A stretch of DNA of 9,522 nt. Origin: Microcaldota archaeon (GTDB lineage Archaea; Micrarchaeota; Micrarchaeia; Norongarragalinales; UBA8480). Where the stretch lies: contig JAUYPK010000050.1 of NCBI GenBank assembly GCA_030697615.1, positions 1-9,522 on the forward strand, in the 5' to 3' direction. Below are positions 1 to 6,383 of this stretch, one piece after another. A model generated the notes under the pieces. The model searched no databases. It saw nothing but the letters and a program-made list of their open reading frames with translations, and was not told the DNA's origin. Within the stretch, counting starts at the first letter, position 1. Every line of letters begins with the position of its first letter. The position numbers and the translations under genes are program-made.

Positions 1-1
1 C

Positions 2-250
2 TACGTAACTGGAGTTAACATCTCTAACTACGGCAGCATAAACGGGGTTAACATGAACTCTTCTTGCAATTCCAACAATTCTTTCTGCGGTGAACCAGAC
101 ATAGTGATTGGGATAGATTCTTCACAGCAACCATGCAATTGCATTATTTTCCATGAGAACCGCACAATGGACATACGTGGTTCAACGCAATTCTTTTTGG
201 AAAGCGGCGTTAACTTGAGAAAACTAATTTACTACGCTAGGTCAAAGTGA
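2..250 (+). CDS. C-terminal part of a probable exported protein, function unknown (5' end outside window)
   Basis: The frame is open from the left edge to a TGA at 248-250 and gives about 82 residues, so only the C-terminus is present. I do not recognise a family. The visible part is rich in Asn, Ser and Gly and has four cysteines (SSC, SFC, PCNC). It has four N-glycosylation sequons (NIS, NSS, NNS, NRT), which suits a secreted or surface protein in an archaeon. It ends in a basic stretch, LRKLIYYARSK. All three reverse-strand frames are broken by stops here, and the codons (AAC, GGC, AGC) resemble those of the neighbouring genes, so it is probably real. Its stop codon overlaps the GTGAT ribosome binding site of pheS, so the two may be co-transcribed. 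Extracellular location is inference; no signal peptide or membrane anchor is visible because the N-terminus is missing. Confidence 0.55.
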   Translation, partial: YVTGVNISNYGSINGVNMNSSCNSNNSFCGEPDIVIGIDSSQQPCNCIIFHENRTMDIRGSTQFFLESGVNLRKLIYYARSK

Positions 251-251
251 T
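247..251 (+). promoter_or_regulatory. Ribosome binding site of pheS (GTGAT)
   Basis: GTGAT matches part of the archaeal Shine-Dalgarno sequence GGAGGTGAT, complementary to the 16S rRNA 3' end. It lies 9 bases before the ATG at 261 and overlaps the stop codon of the upstream gene. The same element precedes spt5, which supports both start choices. Confidence 0.5.
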
Positions 252-260
252 TTCAAAAAA

Positions 261-1739
261 ATGGATAAGCTAGACTTGTTAAAAAATTTAAGCGCAGAGT
301 TTAAACGCAGCGACGAAATAGCGAAGCAAGTTTCACTCCCAATTTCTACGCTTGCCAGCTTAATATCACAACTTGAAGGAGAAGAGCTAATCGAAGTAAA
401 ACGTGAAAAAAAACTCATTGCACAGTTAACGCAAGAAGGGGCAGAAGCAGCTGTAAGTGAATTGCCAGAACGCAAGCTAATTTCTCAACTTTCTAGTGAA
501 GAAGAAATTGGAAGTTTATTACAGCGGCTTAAGTTAGAGCCAGTTGCGTTGCAATGGGCAAAGAAGAACAATTGGGTTATGCTGCTCAACGCTGGCGGAA
601 AAACTTTGGTTAAAAAAATTGCGAGCAGCGAAAGCGAACAGGAAAAGTTGCTTGAAAAACTAAAACGCGATAGTGAAATTAAATCTGGAGAAGAAAAAGT
701 TGCAAAGGAGCTGCGTGATAGGCGGCTTGTTAAGTTGCTTGAACAAACTCTGCTTTTTGTTAAGGTTTCAAAAAAAGGAGTCGTAGCTTTGAAAGCTGAA
801 ACGCAGGATAAGCTTGAACTTGTAAATCAAGTTACTGCCCAAATGGTCAAGCAAGGCTTTAGTGGAAGTTTCCGTGAATACGATGTTGGTGCAGAAGTTA
901 ATCCAGTTTATGCAGGTAAGCGTCATCCGTTGCAATTACTTGCCGATGAAATGCGTGAAGTCTTAGTGGGTATGGGTTTTGAAGAGATGAATGGTCCGCT
1001 TGTTGAAAGTAGTTTTTGGAATTTCGACGTGATGTTCATGCCGCAGAACCACCCGAACCGCGACTTGATGGATACGTTTTTTCTAAAGAAACCAAACCGT
1101 GCAAACGTGCCAGAGAAACTTGCAAGTATTGTGAAAGAAGTACAGCTAAATGGCTGGAAAACTGGGTCAAAAGGATGTGCAAATGCATGGAGTGTAGAAG
1201 AAGCGCAAAAAACTATTTTGCGCACGCACACAACCGCAACAACTTTTAGATATTTGGAAAAAATCGGCAAAAAAGAAATTAAAACGCCTTGCAAATTCTT
1301 TTCAATTAATAAAGTGTTCCGCAACGAAGCGATTGACAGAACGCATTTGCCAGAGTTCCACCAAATTGAAGGCTTCGTAGTTGCGGATAATCTTAACCTG
1401 CGTAGCTTGATGGGCGTATTTACTGATTTTTATAAACAGCTTGGCATTTCAAAAATCCGGTTCAAGCCAGTTTTCAACCCGTACACTGAACCTTCGATGG
1501 AAATTTTTGGCTACCACAATAGCCTTAGCAAATGGGTGGAAATTGGAAACTCTGGAATTTTCAGGCCAGAAACAACTGCTCCACTTGGCATTAAACAAAA
1601 CGTAATAGCCTGGGGGCTAGCGTTAGAACGTGCCGCGATGATTTTATTCGAAGTTGACGACATACGCAAAGTTGTAGGCGCTTCAACTGACTTGCAATGG
1701 ATCAGGGATTTTCCAGAACTGCCAGAAGTACTGCGATAA
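261..1739 (+). CDS. pheS: Phenylalanine-tRNA ligase alpha subunit (PheS, archaeal type)
   Basis: This is the catalytic subunit of the cytoplasmic alpha2-beta2 enzyme that activates phenylalanine with ATP and charges tRNA-Phe. The 492 residues match the usual archaeal length of about 500. Residues 1-180 form winged-helix, tRNA-contacting repeats (for example EIAKQVSLPISTLASLISQL near 19-38). The class II catalytic core follows: motif 1 with HPLQLLADEMREVL at 222-235, then FDVMFMPQNHPNRDLMDTFF at 255-274, motif 2 with FRNEAIDRTHLPEFHQ at 353-368, the phenylalanine pocket region FNPYTEPSMEIFG at 405-417, and motif 3 with WGLALERAAMI at 451-461. The ATG is supported by GTGAT nine bases upstream. 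The gene ends in TAA directly followed by TGA. pheT begins 21 bases downstream, so the two subunits are very probably made from one transcript. Confidence 0.97.
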   Translation: MDKLDLLKNLSAEFKRSDEIAKQVSLPISTLASLISQLEGEELIEVKREKKLIAQLTQEGAEAAVSELPERKLISQLSSEEEIGSLLQRLKLEPVALQWAKKNNWVMLLNAGGKTLVKKIASSESEQEKLLEKLKRDSEIKSGEEKVAKELRDRRLVKLLEQTLLFVKVSKKGVVALKAETQDKLELVNQVTAQMVKQGFSGSFREYDVGAEVNPVYAGKRHPLQLLADEMREVLVGMGFEEMNGPLVESSFWNFDVMFMPQNHPNRDLMDTFFLKKPNRANVPEKLASIVKEVQLNGWKTGSKGCANAWSVEEAQKTILRTHTTATTFRYLEKIGKKEIKTPCKFFSINKVFRNEAIDRTHLPEFHQIEGFVVADNLNLRSLMGVFTDFYKQLGISKIRFKPVFNPYTEPSMEIFGYHNSLSKWVEIGNSGIFRPETTAPLGIKQNVIAWGLALERAAMILFEVDDIRKVVGASTDLQWIRDFPELPEVLR

Positions 1740-1760
1740 TGAGTTTGATAATATTTATAC

Positions 1761-3434
1761 ATGGTAATGATTACACTCCCGACAAAACAGCTTAGAGAAA
1801 AGCTATCACTAGTAGAACCTTTTGCAAAAACTCTTGGCGAAACGTTGTTCAAAATGGGGATGGAACTTGAAAATTCAAATGAACAAGAAACCACAATTGA
1901 CATCGCAGGCGCTGGCAACCGCATTGATGCTGTTTCGTTGGAAGGGCTTGTTCGAATAATCAAGGCGTACAACGGCAGCTACAAGTTGAAGTTTCCAGTT
2001 GTAAACCGCGGAAAGAACATAATCAACGTTGACAAAAGCGTTGCTGACATCCGACCTTATATGGGAAATTTTATTGTACGCAACGTCGACATTGACAACG
2101 ATAGCCTTACGCGGATAATTAATTACCAAGAAAAAATTGCAAGTACATTTGGAAGGGATAGAAAAGTAGTCGGTATGGGTTTGTTCAAAATGCCTGCGCT
2201 TAAGTTTCCATTGCAATACATTGCGCTTCCAGCAAAAGAAATTAAATTTGCGCCGCTTGGGTTCGAAGAAGAGATGACTGGTGACGAAATACTAGCTAAG
2301 CATAGCAAAGGAACCGCATATGCCAGTTTATTTGCCGGAAAGAGTAAGCTTCCAATTCTTCGAGATGCAAACGGCAAAGTACTCACAATGCCCGGAATCA
2401 CCAACAGCAACGACCTGGGCAAAGTAGAGCCCGGCAAGCAAGACTTATTCGTCGAAGCAACTGGTTCAAACATACAAATGATTATCCAACTTCTAACCGC
2501 TAACGCGCTTGACTTTGCAGAAATGGGCGGGCAAATAGAAAGCTGCACCGTGAAATACGCCGCTGGCGGAAAAAGCGTTGAATTTCCACAATTCAGTTTC
2601 GATAAGTATAGCGTTTCAATAAAGGAAATAAATTCACTACTTGGTTTAGGGCTCACAGCCGAACAAGCAAAGAACCTACTTGAAAAAATGCTCCTACCTT
2701 CATCCATCCAAGGGGGAAAACTAGTTGTAAACGTCCCGCGTTTCCGTTCCGACATAGTGCACAACGTCGATGTAATTGAAGACGTTGCAAGAGCACACGG
2801 GTTTGATAATTTCTCCCCGCTTCCACAAACAGCGTATACGTTTGGCAAAAAACACGAAAAAACAATTATTTTTGACGCAGTTGTAAATTCATTTACCGGC
2901 CTAGGTTTCCAACAAGTAATTGGAATGATCCTAACTAGCAAAGAAGAAGCCACTACAAAAATAAAACAAAGCGACAATGGAAAATTCGTAGAGCTACACT
3001 CGAGCCGCGCGCTTGGGCTAAATTGCTGCCGCCAGTCGCTCCTTCCGGGATTATTGTCAATAATGGCAAGCAACAAACAATATTCGTATCCCCAGCGAAT
3101 TTTCGAAGTTGGAGAATGCCTTGAAATCAACAACAGCGAAGAAACCGGCGCAAGCACAACTTGGAAAACCGCTGCGATAACCGCAAGCGCAACTAGCGCA
3201 AGTGGCTTTGCAGAAGTTAAAGCAGTTATTGAATCGCTTGGCAAAAGCTTCGACGACTACGCGTTGAAAATTGAGCCAACTCAAGACGCGAGGTTCATCA
3301 AAGGCCGCTGTGCAAAAGTAACTGGCAAGCACTTCAGCGGAATTTTCGGCGAAGTTGATTTGCAAGTCTTAAAGAATTTCAACGTAGAAATGCCATGCAC
3401 AGCAATGGAAATAGAGCTGAAGCAACTGCAATGA
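1761..3434 (+). CDS. pheT: Phenylalanine-tRNA ligase beta subunit (PheT, archaeal type)
   Basis: This is the partner of PheS. In the family it carries the B3/B4 editing domain, the B5 domain and an inactive synthetase-like core. The 557 residues fit the archaeal form, which lacks the bacterial tRNA-binding and anticodon-binding extensions. Visible landmarks are the N-terminal module with GNRIDAVSLEGLVRIIKAYNG at 52-72 (cf. NRPD), the B3/B4 region at about 100-240, and B5 with VPRFRSDIVHNVDVIEDVAR at 325-344. The core shows GLGFQQVIGMILTSKEEA at 380-397, RQSLLPGLL at 424-432 and the terminal IFGEVDLQVLKNFNVEMP at 528-545. Several editing-domain positions look divergent: GLFKMPAL stands where relatives have GIHDL, and MPGITNS where PPIIN is usual. 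Proofreading capacity is therefore uncertain. A second ATG lies two codons in (1767). No strong ribosome binding site is present; TGAT at 1746-1749 is weak. Its stop overlaps the acetyltransferase start. Confidence 0.95.
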   Translation: MVMITLPTKQLREKLSLVEPFAKTLGETLFKMGMELENSNEQETTIDIAGAGNRIDAVSLEGLVRIIKAYNGSYKLKFPVVNRGKNIINVDKSVADIRPYMGNFIVRNVDIDNDSLTRIINYQEKIASTFGRDRKVVGMGLFKMPALKFPLQYIALPAKEIKFAPLGFEEEMTGDEILAKHSKGTAYASLFAGKSKLPILRDANGKVLTMPGITNSNDLGKVEPGKQDLFVEATGSNIQMIIQLLTANALDFAEMGGQIESCTVKYAAGGKSVEFPQFSFDKYSVSIKEINSLLGLGLTAEQAKNLLEKMLLPSSIQGGKLVVNVPRFRSDIVHNVDVIEDVARAHGFDNFSPLPQTAYTFGKKHEKTIIFDAVVNSFTGLGFQQVIGMILTSKEEATTKIKQSDNGKFVELHSSRALGLNCCRQSLLPGLLSIMASNKQYSYPQRIFEVGECLEINNSEETGASTTWKTAAITASATSASGFAEVKAVIESLGKSFDDYALKIEPTQDARFIKGRCAKVTGKHFSGIFGEVDLQVLKNFNVEMPCTAMEIELKQLQ

Positions 3435-3952
3435 ACACAGAAATGGAGATAAGAAACGCTACAAAAGAAGACGCTGAAATTATTTTCAATATCTTGCGCG
3501 TTTGTGCAGAGTGGCTCGCTAGTAGCGGTTTAATGCACTGGAAACGCGCTAATTTTTCGATTCAAAGTGTTTTAGCCGCCCTTGAAAAAGATGAAGTTTT
3601 TCTAATTTTCAACCGCAACTTAGCGGTTGGTACGATTGCTATAAGTAAAGTTCCTCCGAGTTGGTATGAATTTGACCCGTCAGTTTTTTGGAAAGAAAAA
3701 GCGCCTGCATTTTATCTAAAAAAATTAGCTGTTCTCCCAAGCTATCATTCAAAGGGATTTGCAAGTGAATTATTAAAATTTGTGGAGAACAAAGCAAAAA
3801 AGGAAGGCGTTAAATTCATCCGGTTTGACGCTGTAATTAAGAACCATGCGCTAACCGAGTTCTACCTAAAAAGAGGCTTTAGCATTATGGGTGAAGCGGT
3901 TACCAAAAATGGAAACCCGAGCAACTTCTTTGAAAAAAAGTTGAGTGCGTAA
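3431..3952 (+). CDS. GNAT family N-acetyltransferase
   Basis: The product (173 residues) should move an acetyl group from acetyl-CoA to an amine; the substrate cannot be told from the sequence. The N-terminus has the GNAT opening IRNATKEDAEIIFNIL with GLMHW near 33-37, as in a common family of small acetyltransferases. Motif A is LKKLAVLPSYHSKGFASELL (96-115), with His106 in place of the usual Gln/Arg of the Q/RxxGxG/A acetyl-CoA loop. Motif B is ALTEFYLKRGF (140-150). The chosen ATG overlaps the pheT stop by four bases (ATGA), implying translational coupling. ATGGAG at 3443 is an equally good protein start. An in-frame ATG at 3395 would lie inside pheT and add 12 residues without family support. 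The gene ends 5 bases before the converging regulator. Co-transcription with pheST is likely, but a functional link is not shown. Confidence 0.85.
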   Translation: MNTEMEIRNATKEDAEIIFNILRVCAEWLASSGLMHWKRANFSIQSVLAALEKDEVFLIFNRNLAVGTIAISKVPPSWYEFDPSVFWKEKAPAFYLKKLAVLPSYHSKGFASELLKFVENKAKKEGVKFIRFDAVIKNHALTEFYLKRGFSIMGEAVTKNGNPSNFFEKKLSA

Positions 3953-3957
3953 ATAAA

Positions 3958-4287
3958 TCAATGCGCTAATGCTTTCATTTTGTGATGCTGACTTTTTTCA
4001 CTTGCCATTTCTCCAAGCAGTAATTCAAGTTCGATTAGTTTTTTGACAACTGCGTTTTGTTCGTTTAACTTGTATAGTTTTGTCTTGCCAAAACGTCGAG
4101 TTTCCTTTACGATTCCGAGTTTTTCAACTTTGTTCCAGTTGTTGAACAGCGTTACCCGGCCAATTCCACTACCTTCAGCGATTTGCTGTTTTGAATAGTC
4201 GAACAATTTATTTTCCAGCAAGAAGTCAATGACTAACAGCACAGGGTTACGCCCAAGATATTCTACGAGTATAGATTCATTTTCCAT
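3958..4287 (-). CDS. Winged helix-turn-helix DNA-binding protein, probable transcriptional regulator
   Basis: This 109-residue protein is built around one winged-helix domain. NPVLLVIDFLLENKLFDYSK (14-33) forms helix 1. QQIAEGSGIGRVTLFNNWNKVEKLGIV (34-60) is the helix-turn-helix. ETRRFGKTKLYKLNEQN (62-78) is the beta-wing. The sequence resembles small archaeal regulators with the pattern ILVxYLGxxPxLRVIDFLLxN, from memory of the family. No ligand or metal-binding motif and no membrane segment is visible; the C-terminus is short, His/Lys-rich and probably a helix. The ATG is followed by Glu, and a TATA-like box sits about 40 bases upstream. Between that box and the start lies the palindrome TGAACGTTCA, suggesting that the protein represses itself. 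It converges on the acetyltransferase with only 5 bases between the stop codons. Target genes are unknown. Confidence 0.85.
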   Translation of the reverse strand: MENESILVEYLGRNPVLLVIDFLLENKLFDYSKQQIAEGSGIGRVTLFNNWNKVEKLGIVKETRRFGKTKLYKLNEQNAVVKKLIELELLLGEMASEKSQHHKMKALAH

Positions 4288-4309
4288 ATACTTTCAACGT
4301 ATATTTAAC

Positions 4310-4319
4310 TGAACGTTCA
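4310..4319. promoter_or_regulatory. Perfect palindrome TGAACGTTCA, candidate operator
   Basis: This 10-base perfect dyad is flanked by a looser one (AACT on the left, AGTT on the right, offset by one base). It lies between the putative TATA box (4323-4329) and the start (4287) of the winged-helix gene, where a bound repressor would block transcription. No other copy of GAACGTTC was noticed in the window. Its use as an operator is inference. Confidence 0.45.
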
Positions 4320-4322
4320 AAG

Positions 4323-4329
4323 TTATAAA
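4323..4329 (-). promoter_or_regulatory. TATA-like box for the winged-helix gene at 3958-4287
   Basis: Read on the minus strand this is CTTTATAAC, close to the archaeal TATA consensus. A box here predicts a transcription start near 4300, a leader of about 12 bases. A second AT-rich stretch, TTAAATATA (4300-4309), is too close to the ATG to serve as the main box. Confidence 0.4.
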
Positions 4330-4402
4330 GGTTGTGCTCTGATTTAATATGGAAAAAATAGGCATGTTTTTTTTCCTTTTGTCCACTTTTTTCGCCGTTT
4401 TG

Positions 4403-4410
4403 TTTAAAAA
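4403..4410 (+). promoter_or_regulatory. TATA-like box TTTAAAAA for the gene at 4434
   Basis: The box centre lies about 27 bases before the ATG at 4434. That spacing in archaea places the transcription start at or next to the start codon. No Shine-Dalgarno sequence is visible (TTCCTTTGCACAT precedes the ATG), so a leaderless mRNA is likely. Confidence 0.45.
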
Positions 4411-4433
4411 CTTCATTTTGTTCCTTTGCACAT

Positions 4434-4712
4434 ATGATTGTGCCTAACGATGAACAAATAAAAGCGGACATTTTGCACAAGTTATTTAGAAAAAGAAAGT
4501 GGGGCGCTAGCCATACATCTATTGATAACCTTCACAAAAGTTGCCCACCTCATTTGAAAGGGAAATATGTTGAAGTCGCAGATGAGTTAGTAAAAAACGG
4601 ATTGGTATTAGCAAAGCCAACTGGCTACGGAGTAGAAGTTTCGCTTAATCCGCGTAGACGTGAAGAAATAGTAGAATTAGTTAAGCAGTTTTTCTCTATC
4701 TTATTTCCTTAA
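4434..4712 (+). CDS. Small winged-helix-like protein, conserved archaeal hypothetical
   Basis: This 92-residue basic protein has the layout of a short winged-helix domain. ADILHKLFRKRKWGASHTSI (11-30) is followed by the motif NLHKSCPPHLKGKY (32-45), a helix ELVKNGLVLA (51-60), and a wing KPTGYGVEVSLNPRRREEI (61-79). The pattern of a KWG/HT-type helix, PPHLKG, KxTGYGxxVSLNP and a terminal basic helix recalls an uncharacterised small archaeal family; this is recall, not a search. DNA or RNA binding is plausible, but no target can be named. The ATG is favoured by the TATA box 27 bases upstream; a GTG two codons later is possible. It is divergent from the other winged-helix gene and may share its control region. 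It ends 17 bases before the converging AMP phosphorylase. Confidence 0.75.
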   Translation: MIVPNDEQIKADILHKLFRKRKWGASHTSIDNLHKSCPPHLKGKYVEVADELVKNGLVLAKPTGYGVEVSLNPRRREEIVELVKQFFSILFP

Positions 4713-4720
4713 TAGTTAGG

Positions 4721-4731
4721 CTTCTTTTTTT
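4721..4731 (+). terminator. T-run terminator downstream of the small winged-helix gene
   Basis: CTTCTTTTTTT follows the stop codon at 4712 by 8 bases. Archaeal RNA polymerase stops at runs of T without needing a hairpin. The run reaches into the last codon of the converging AMP phosphorylase, showing how little space separates the genes. Confidence 0.4.
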
Positions 4732-6307
4732 AGATACTTTCAATAATTATCTTTTCAATCTCTACAAATGAATATGTTTTTGTTTGTTCAATTTCAAATG
4801 CGAGTTTATCCTTTGCATCGGTGTACATCGTGAATATCTTTTGTCCCTTTTTCACCTTATCGCCAAGCCGAACGTGAATTACCATTCCAGCTGTTTTCAT
4901 TGACGGACAACCCAATGCGCGGCAAACTCGCGAAATTGCCTTGTTGTCAATATGCTGCACTTTTCCATCAGCGTCTGCAAAAACGTCGAACGTTAACTTG
5001 CCAATCCGAATGTCTTCTGCGGTTATATTTGGATTTCCGCCTTGAGCGGTTACAAGTTCTTTAAACTTTTCATACGCTTTTCCACTTTTCAACTGGTGCA
5101 ACGCAATGCGGTAACCCTCTTCTTTTGTTACACCGCGTACCATTTTCAAAACCATGCCTGCCATAATCGCTGTTTTTTCAGCAAGCAAACCATCTCCGCC
5201 TTTTAGCACCTTTAAAACTTCCCTTGCCTCTAAAGATGGGCCAATGGAATAGCTCACTGGTTCGCTGCCGTCTGTAATTACGACTTCTATTTTCATTCCC
5301 ATTTTGTTTCCAAGGTTCTGGAAATCCTGCGCCAATTCGCGCGCTTTTTCAATCTCTAGAATCTTGGCACCGCGGCCAATTGGAATATCAAGGAGAACAT
5401 GCGTCGAACCTTCAGCTTTTTTCTTTGCTAATATGCTTGCCAGAAGGAGTGATTTTGGATCCAAGTGCAACGGGTTGCGGATTTTAATCAGTTTATCATC
5501 TGCAACTGCCATGTTAACTGCCCCGCCCCACACTAGGCAACAGCCGGTTTTTTTAACCACTTTTTTAATATCAACAATGGAAAGCGAAACTGGGCAAAAC
5601 ACTTCAAGTGTATCTGCAGTGCCAGCAGCGCTTGAAATCGCACGAGTACAGGTCTTCGGAACAGTTAACCCAAGCGAAGCAAGAAGCGGCACTAAAATTA
5701 TGCTAGTTCTGTCCCCCGCAATGCCGCCAATTGAATGCTCACTTACAATAATTTGGCCATTTGGAAACTCAAGTCTATCCCCACTTTCATAAATAGCTTT
5801 TGTGAGGGCAGTTGTCTCTTCTGCGTTTAACTCATCCATATAAACTGCAGTTATAAACGCTGCCAGTTCCGCACTTGAAAGCTTCTCCTGCATTAAATCA
5901 GTAATAATTTCAGTAATCTCCTTGTCAGAAAGAAGCTGCTTGTCGAGCTTTTTCCTAATGTAGTCTAAACTCTTAGGTCGCTGTGTTGGCTCAAGAAAAA
6001 CAAAGTCGCCACTCCTTATGCCAAGCTGTTGTGCAAGATCTGCAAGTATTTCAACTTCTCCAAGTTGCACATAGCGATGAGAATAATTTACAATCGCAGT
6101 TGCTTCTTTACCACGCGTTTTTATCTTTACCCTGTCGAGAAGTTGCAAGTTCATTGCCTTAGCCTCTTCTTCGTTGAGCACAACTTCGTTTTGCCCCACT
6201 TCTATATCAATTACTTTTGCCCTGAACTTATTCACATCTCGGACTTCTCGCTTAGGGGGGGTAAACTGGGCATTTGTCGCAAAATATGTGCTTGGGCGCT
6301 TTAACAT
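4730..6307 (-). CDS. deoA: AMP phosphorylase (archaeal thymidine phosphorylase-like family)
   Basis: In characterised archaeal members this enzyme splits AMP (also CMP and UMP) with phosphate, giving the base and ribose 1,5-bisphosphate. That product can feed ribose-1,5-bisphosphate isomerase and form III RuBisCO. Residues of about 26-110 form the archaea-specific N-terminal domain (KFRAKVIDIEVGQNEVVLNE). Residues 112-180 are the helical family domain. The phosphate and nucleoside site is SEHSIGG (189-195), GDRT (198-201) and TRAISSAAGTAD (221-232). The C-terminal barrel-sandwich domain contains HIDNKAISRVCRALGCPS. At 525 residues it is about 20 longer than the usual 503. The first 24 residues lie outside the conserved domain, and a GTG at 6235 would give 501 residues, so the true start may be there. 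The gene converges on 4434-4712 and diverges from ftsZ. Neither the isomerase nor RuBisCO is in the window. Confidence 0.93.
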   Translation of the reverse strand: MLKRPSTYFATNAQFTPPKREVRDVNKFRAKVIDIEVGQNEVVLNEEEAKAMNLQLLDRVKIKTRGKEATAIVNYSHRYVQLGEVEILADLAQQLGIRSGDFVFLEPTQRPKSLDYIRKKLDKQLLSDKEITEIITDLMQEKLSSAELAAFITAVYMDELNAEETTALTKAIYESGDRLEFPNGQIIVSEHSIGGIAGDRTSIILVPLLASLGLTVPKTCTRAISSAAGTADTLEVFCPVSLSIVDIKKVVKKTGCCLVWGGAVNMAVADDKLIKIRNPLHLDPKSLLLASILAKKKAEGSTHVLLDIPIGRGAKILEIEKARELAQDFQNLGNKMGMKIEVVITDGSEPVSYSIGPSLEAREVLKVLKGGDGLLAEKTAIMAGMVLKMVRGVTKEEGYRIALHQLKSGKAYEKFKELVTAQGGNPNITAEDIRIGKLTFDVFADADGKVQHIDNKAISRVCRALGCPSMKTAGMVIHVRLGDKVKKGQKIFTMYTDAKDKLAFEIEQTKTYSFVEIEKIIIESI

Positions 6308-6383
6308 AACTATTAATAATCTACGTCTAACAGAATAATATCGTAGAATTTATTTGTTCTTATCGGAGATTTTTATATAAACA
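6308..6383. promoter_or_regulatory. Divergent promoter region between AMP phosphorylase and ftsZ
   Basis: This AT-rich stretch carries the control signals of both genes. AATTTATTT (6347-6355) is a possible ftsZ TATA box about 33 bases before the ATG. GGAG (6365-6368) and TATATAA (6374-6380) lie immediately before the ATG. An inverted pair, TCTACG (6320-6325) and CGTAGA (6342-6347), has a 16-base spacer; six-base arms could be chance. No clear TATA box at the usual distance was found for the minus-strand ATG at 6307. Confidence 0.4.

Noticed and set aside
923..1324. Open frame on the minus strand inside pheS
   Set aside because: It lies wholly within the catalytic core of a clearly recognised gene and its translation shows no domain; a shadow frame.
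2123..3244. Long (373-codon) open frame on the minus strand inside pheT
   Set aside because: Antisense to a complete pheT; composition is Ser/Leu/Cys-rich as expected from reading its codons backwards, with no recognisable motif.
4340..4433. Small RNA or riboswitch in the T-rich divergent region
   Set aside because: Runs of T and A without a convincing stem; nothing beyond promoter elements could be supported.
4277..4480. 67-codon minus-strand frame across the divergent promoter
   Set aside because: It overlaps both neighbouring gene starts and the promoter elements, and its product is low in hydrophobic core pattern; not supported.
5304..5792. 162-codon plus-strand frame inside AMP phosphorylase
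   Set aside because: Antisense shadow of the conserved phosphorylase core.
6374..6380. TATATAA as the promoter TATA box of ftsZ
   Set aside because: It ends only 3 bases before the ATG; a start about 26 bases on would lie inside the gene. It could serve only if translation began at the ATG at 6408, which is possible but less likely.
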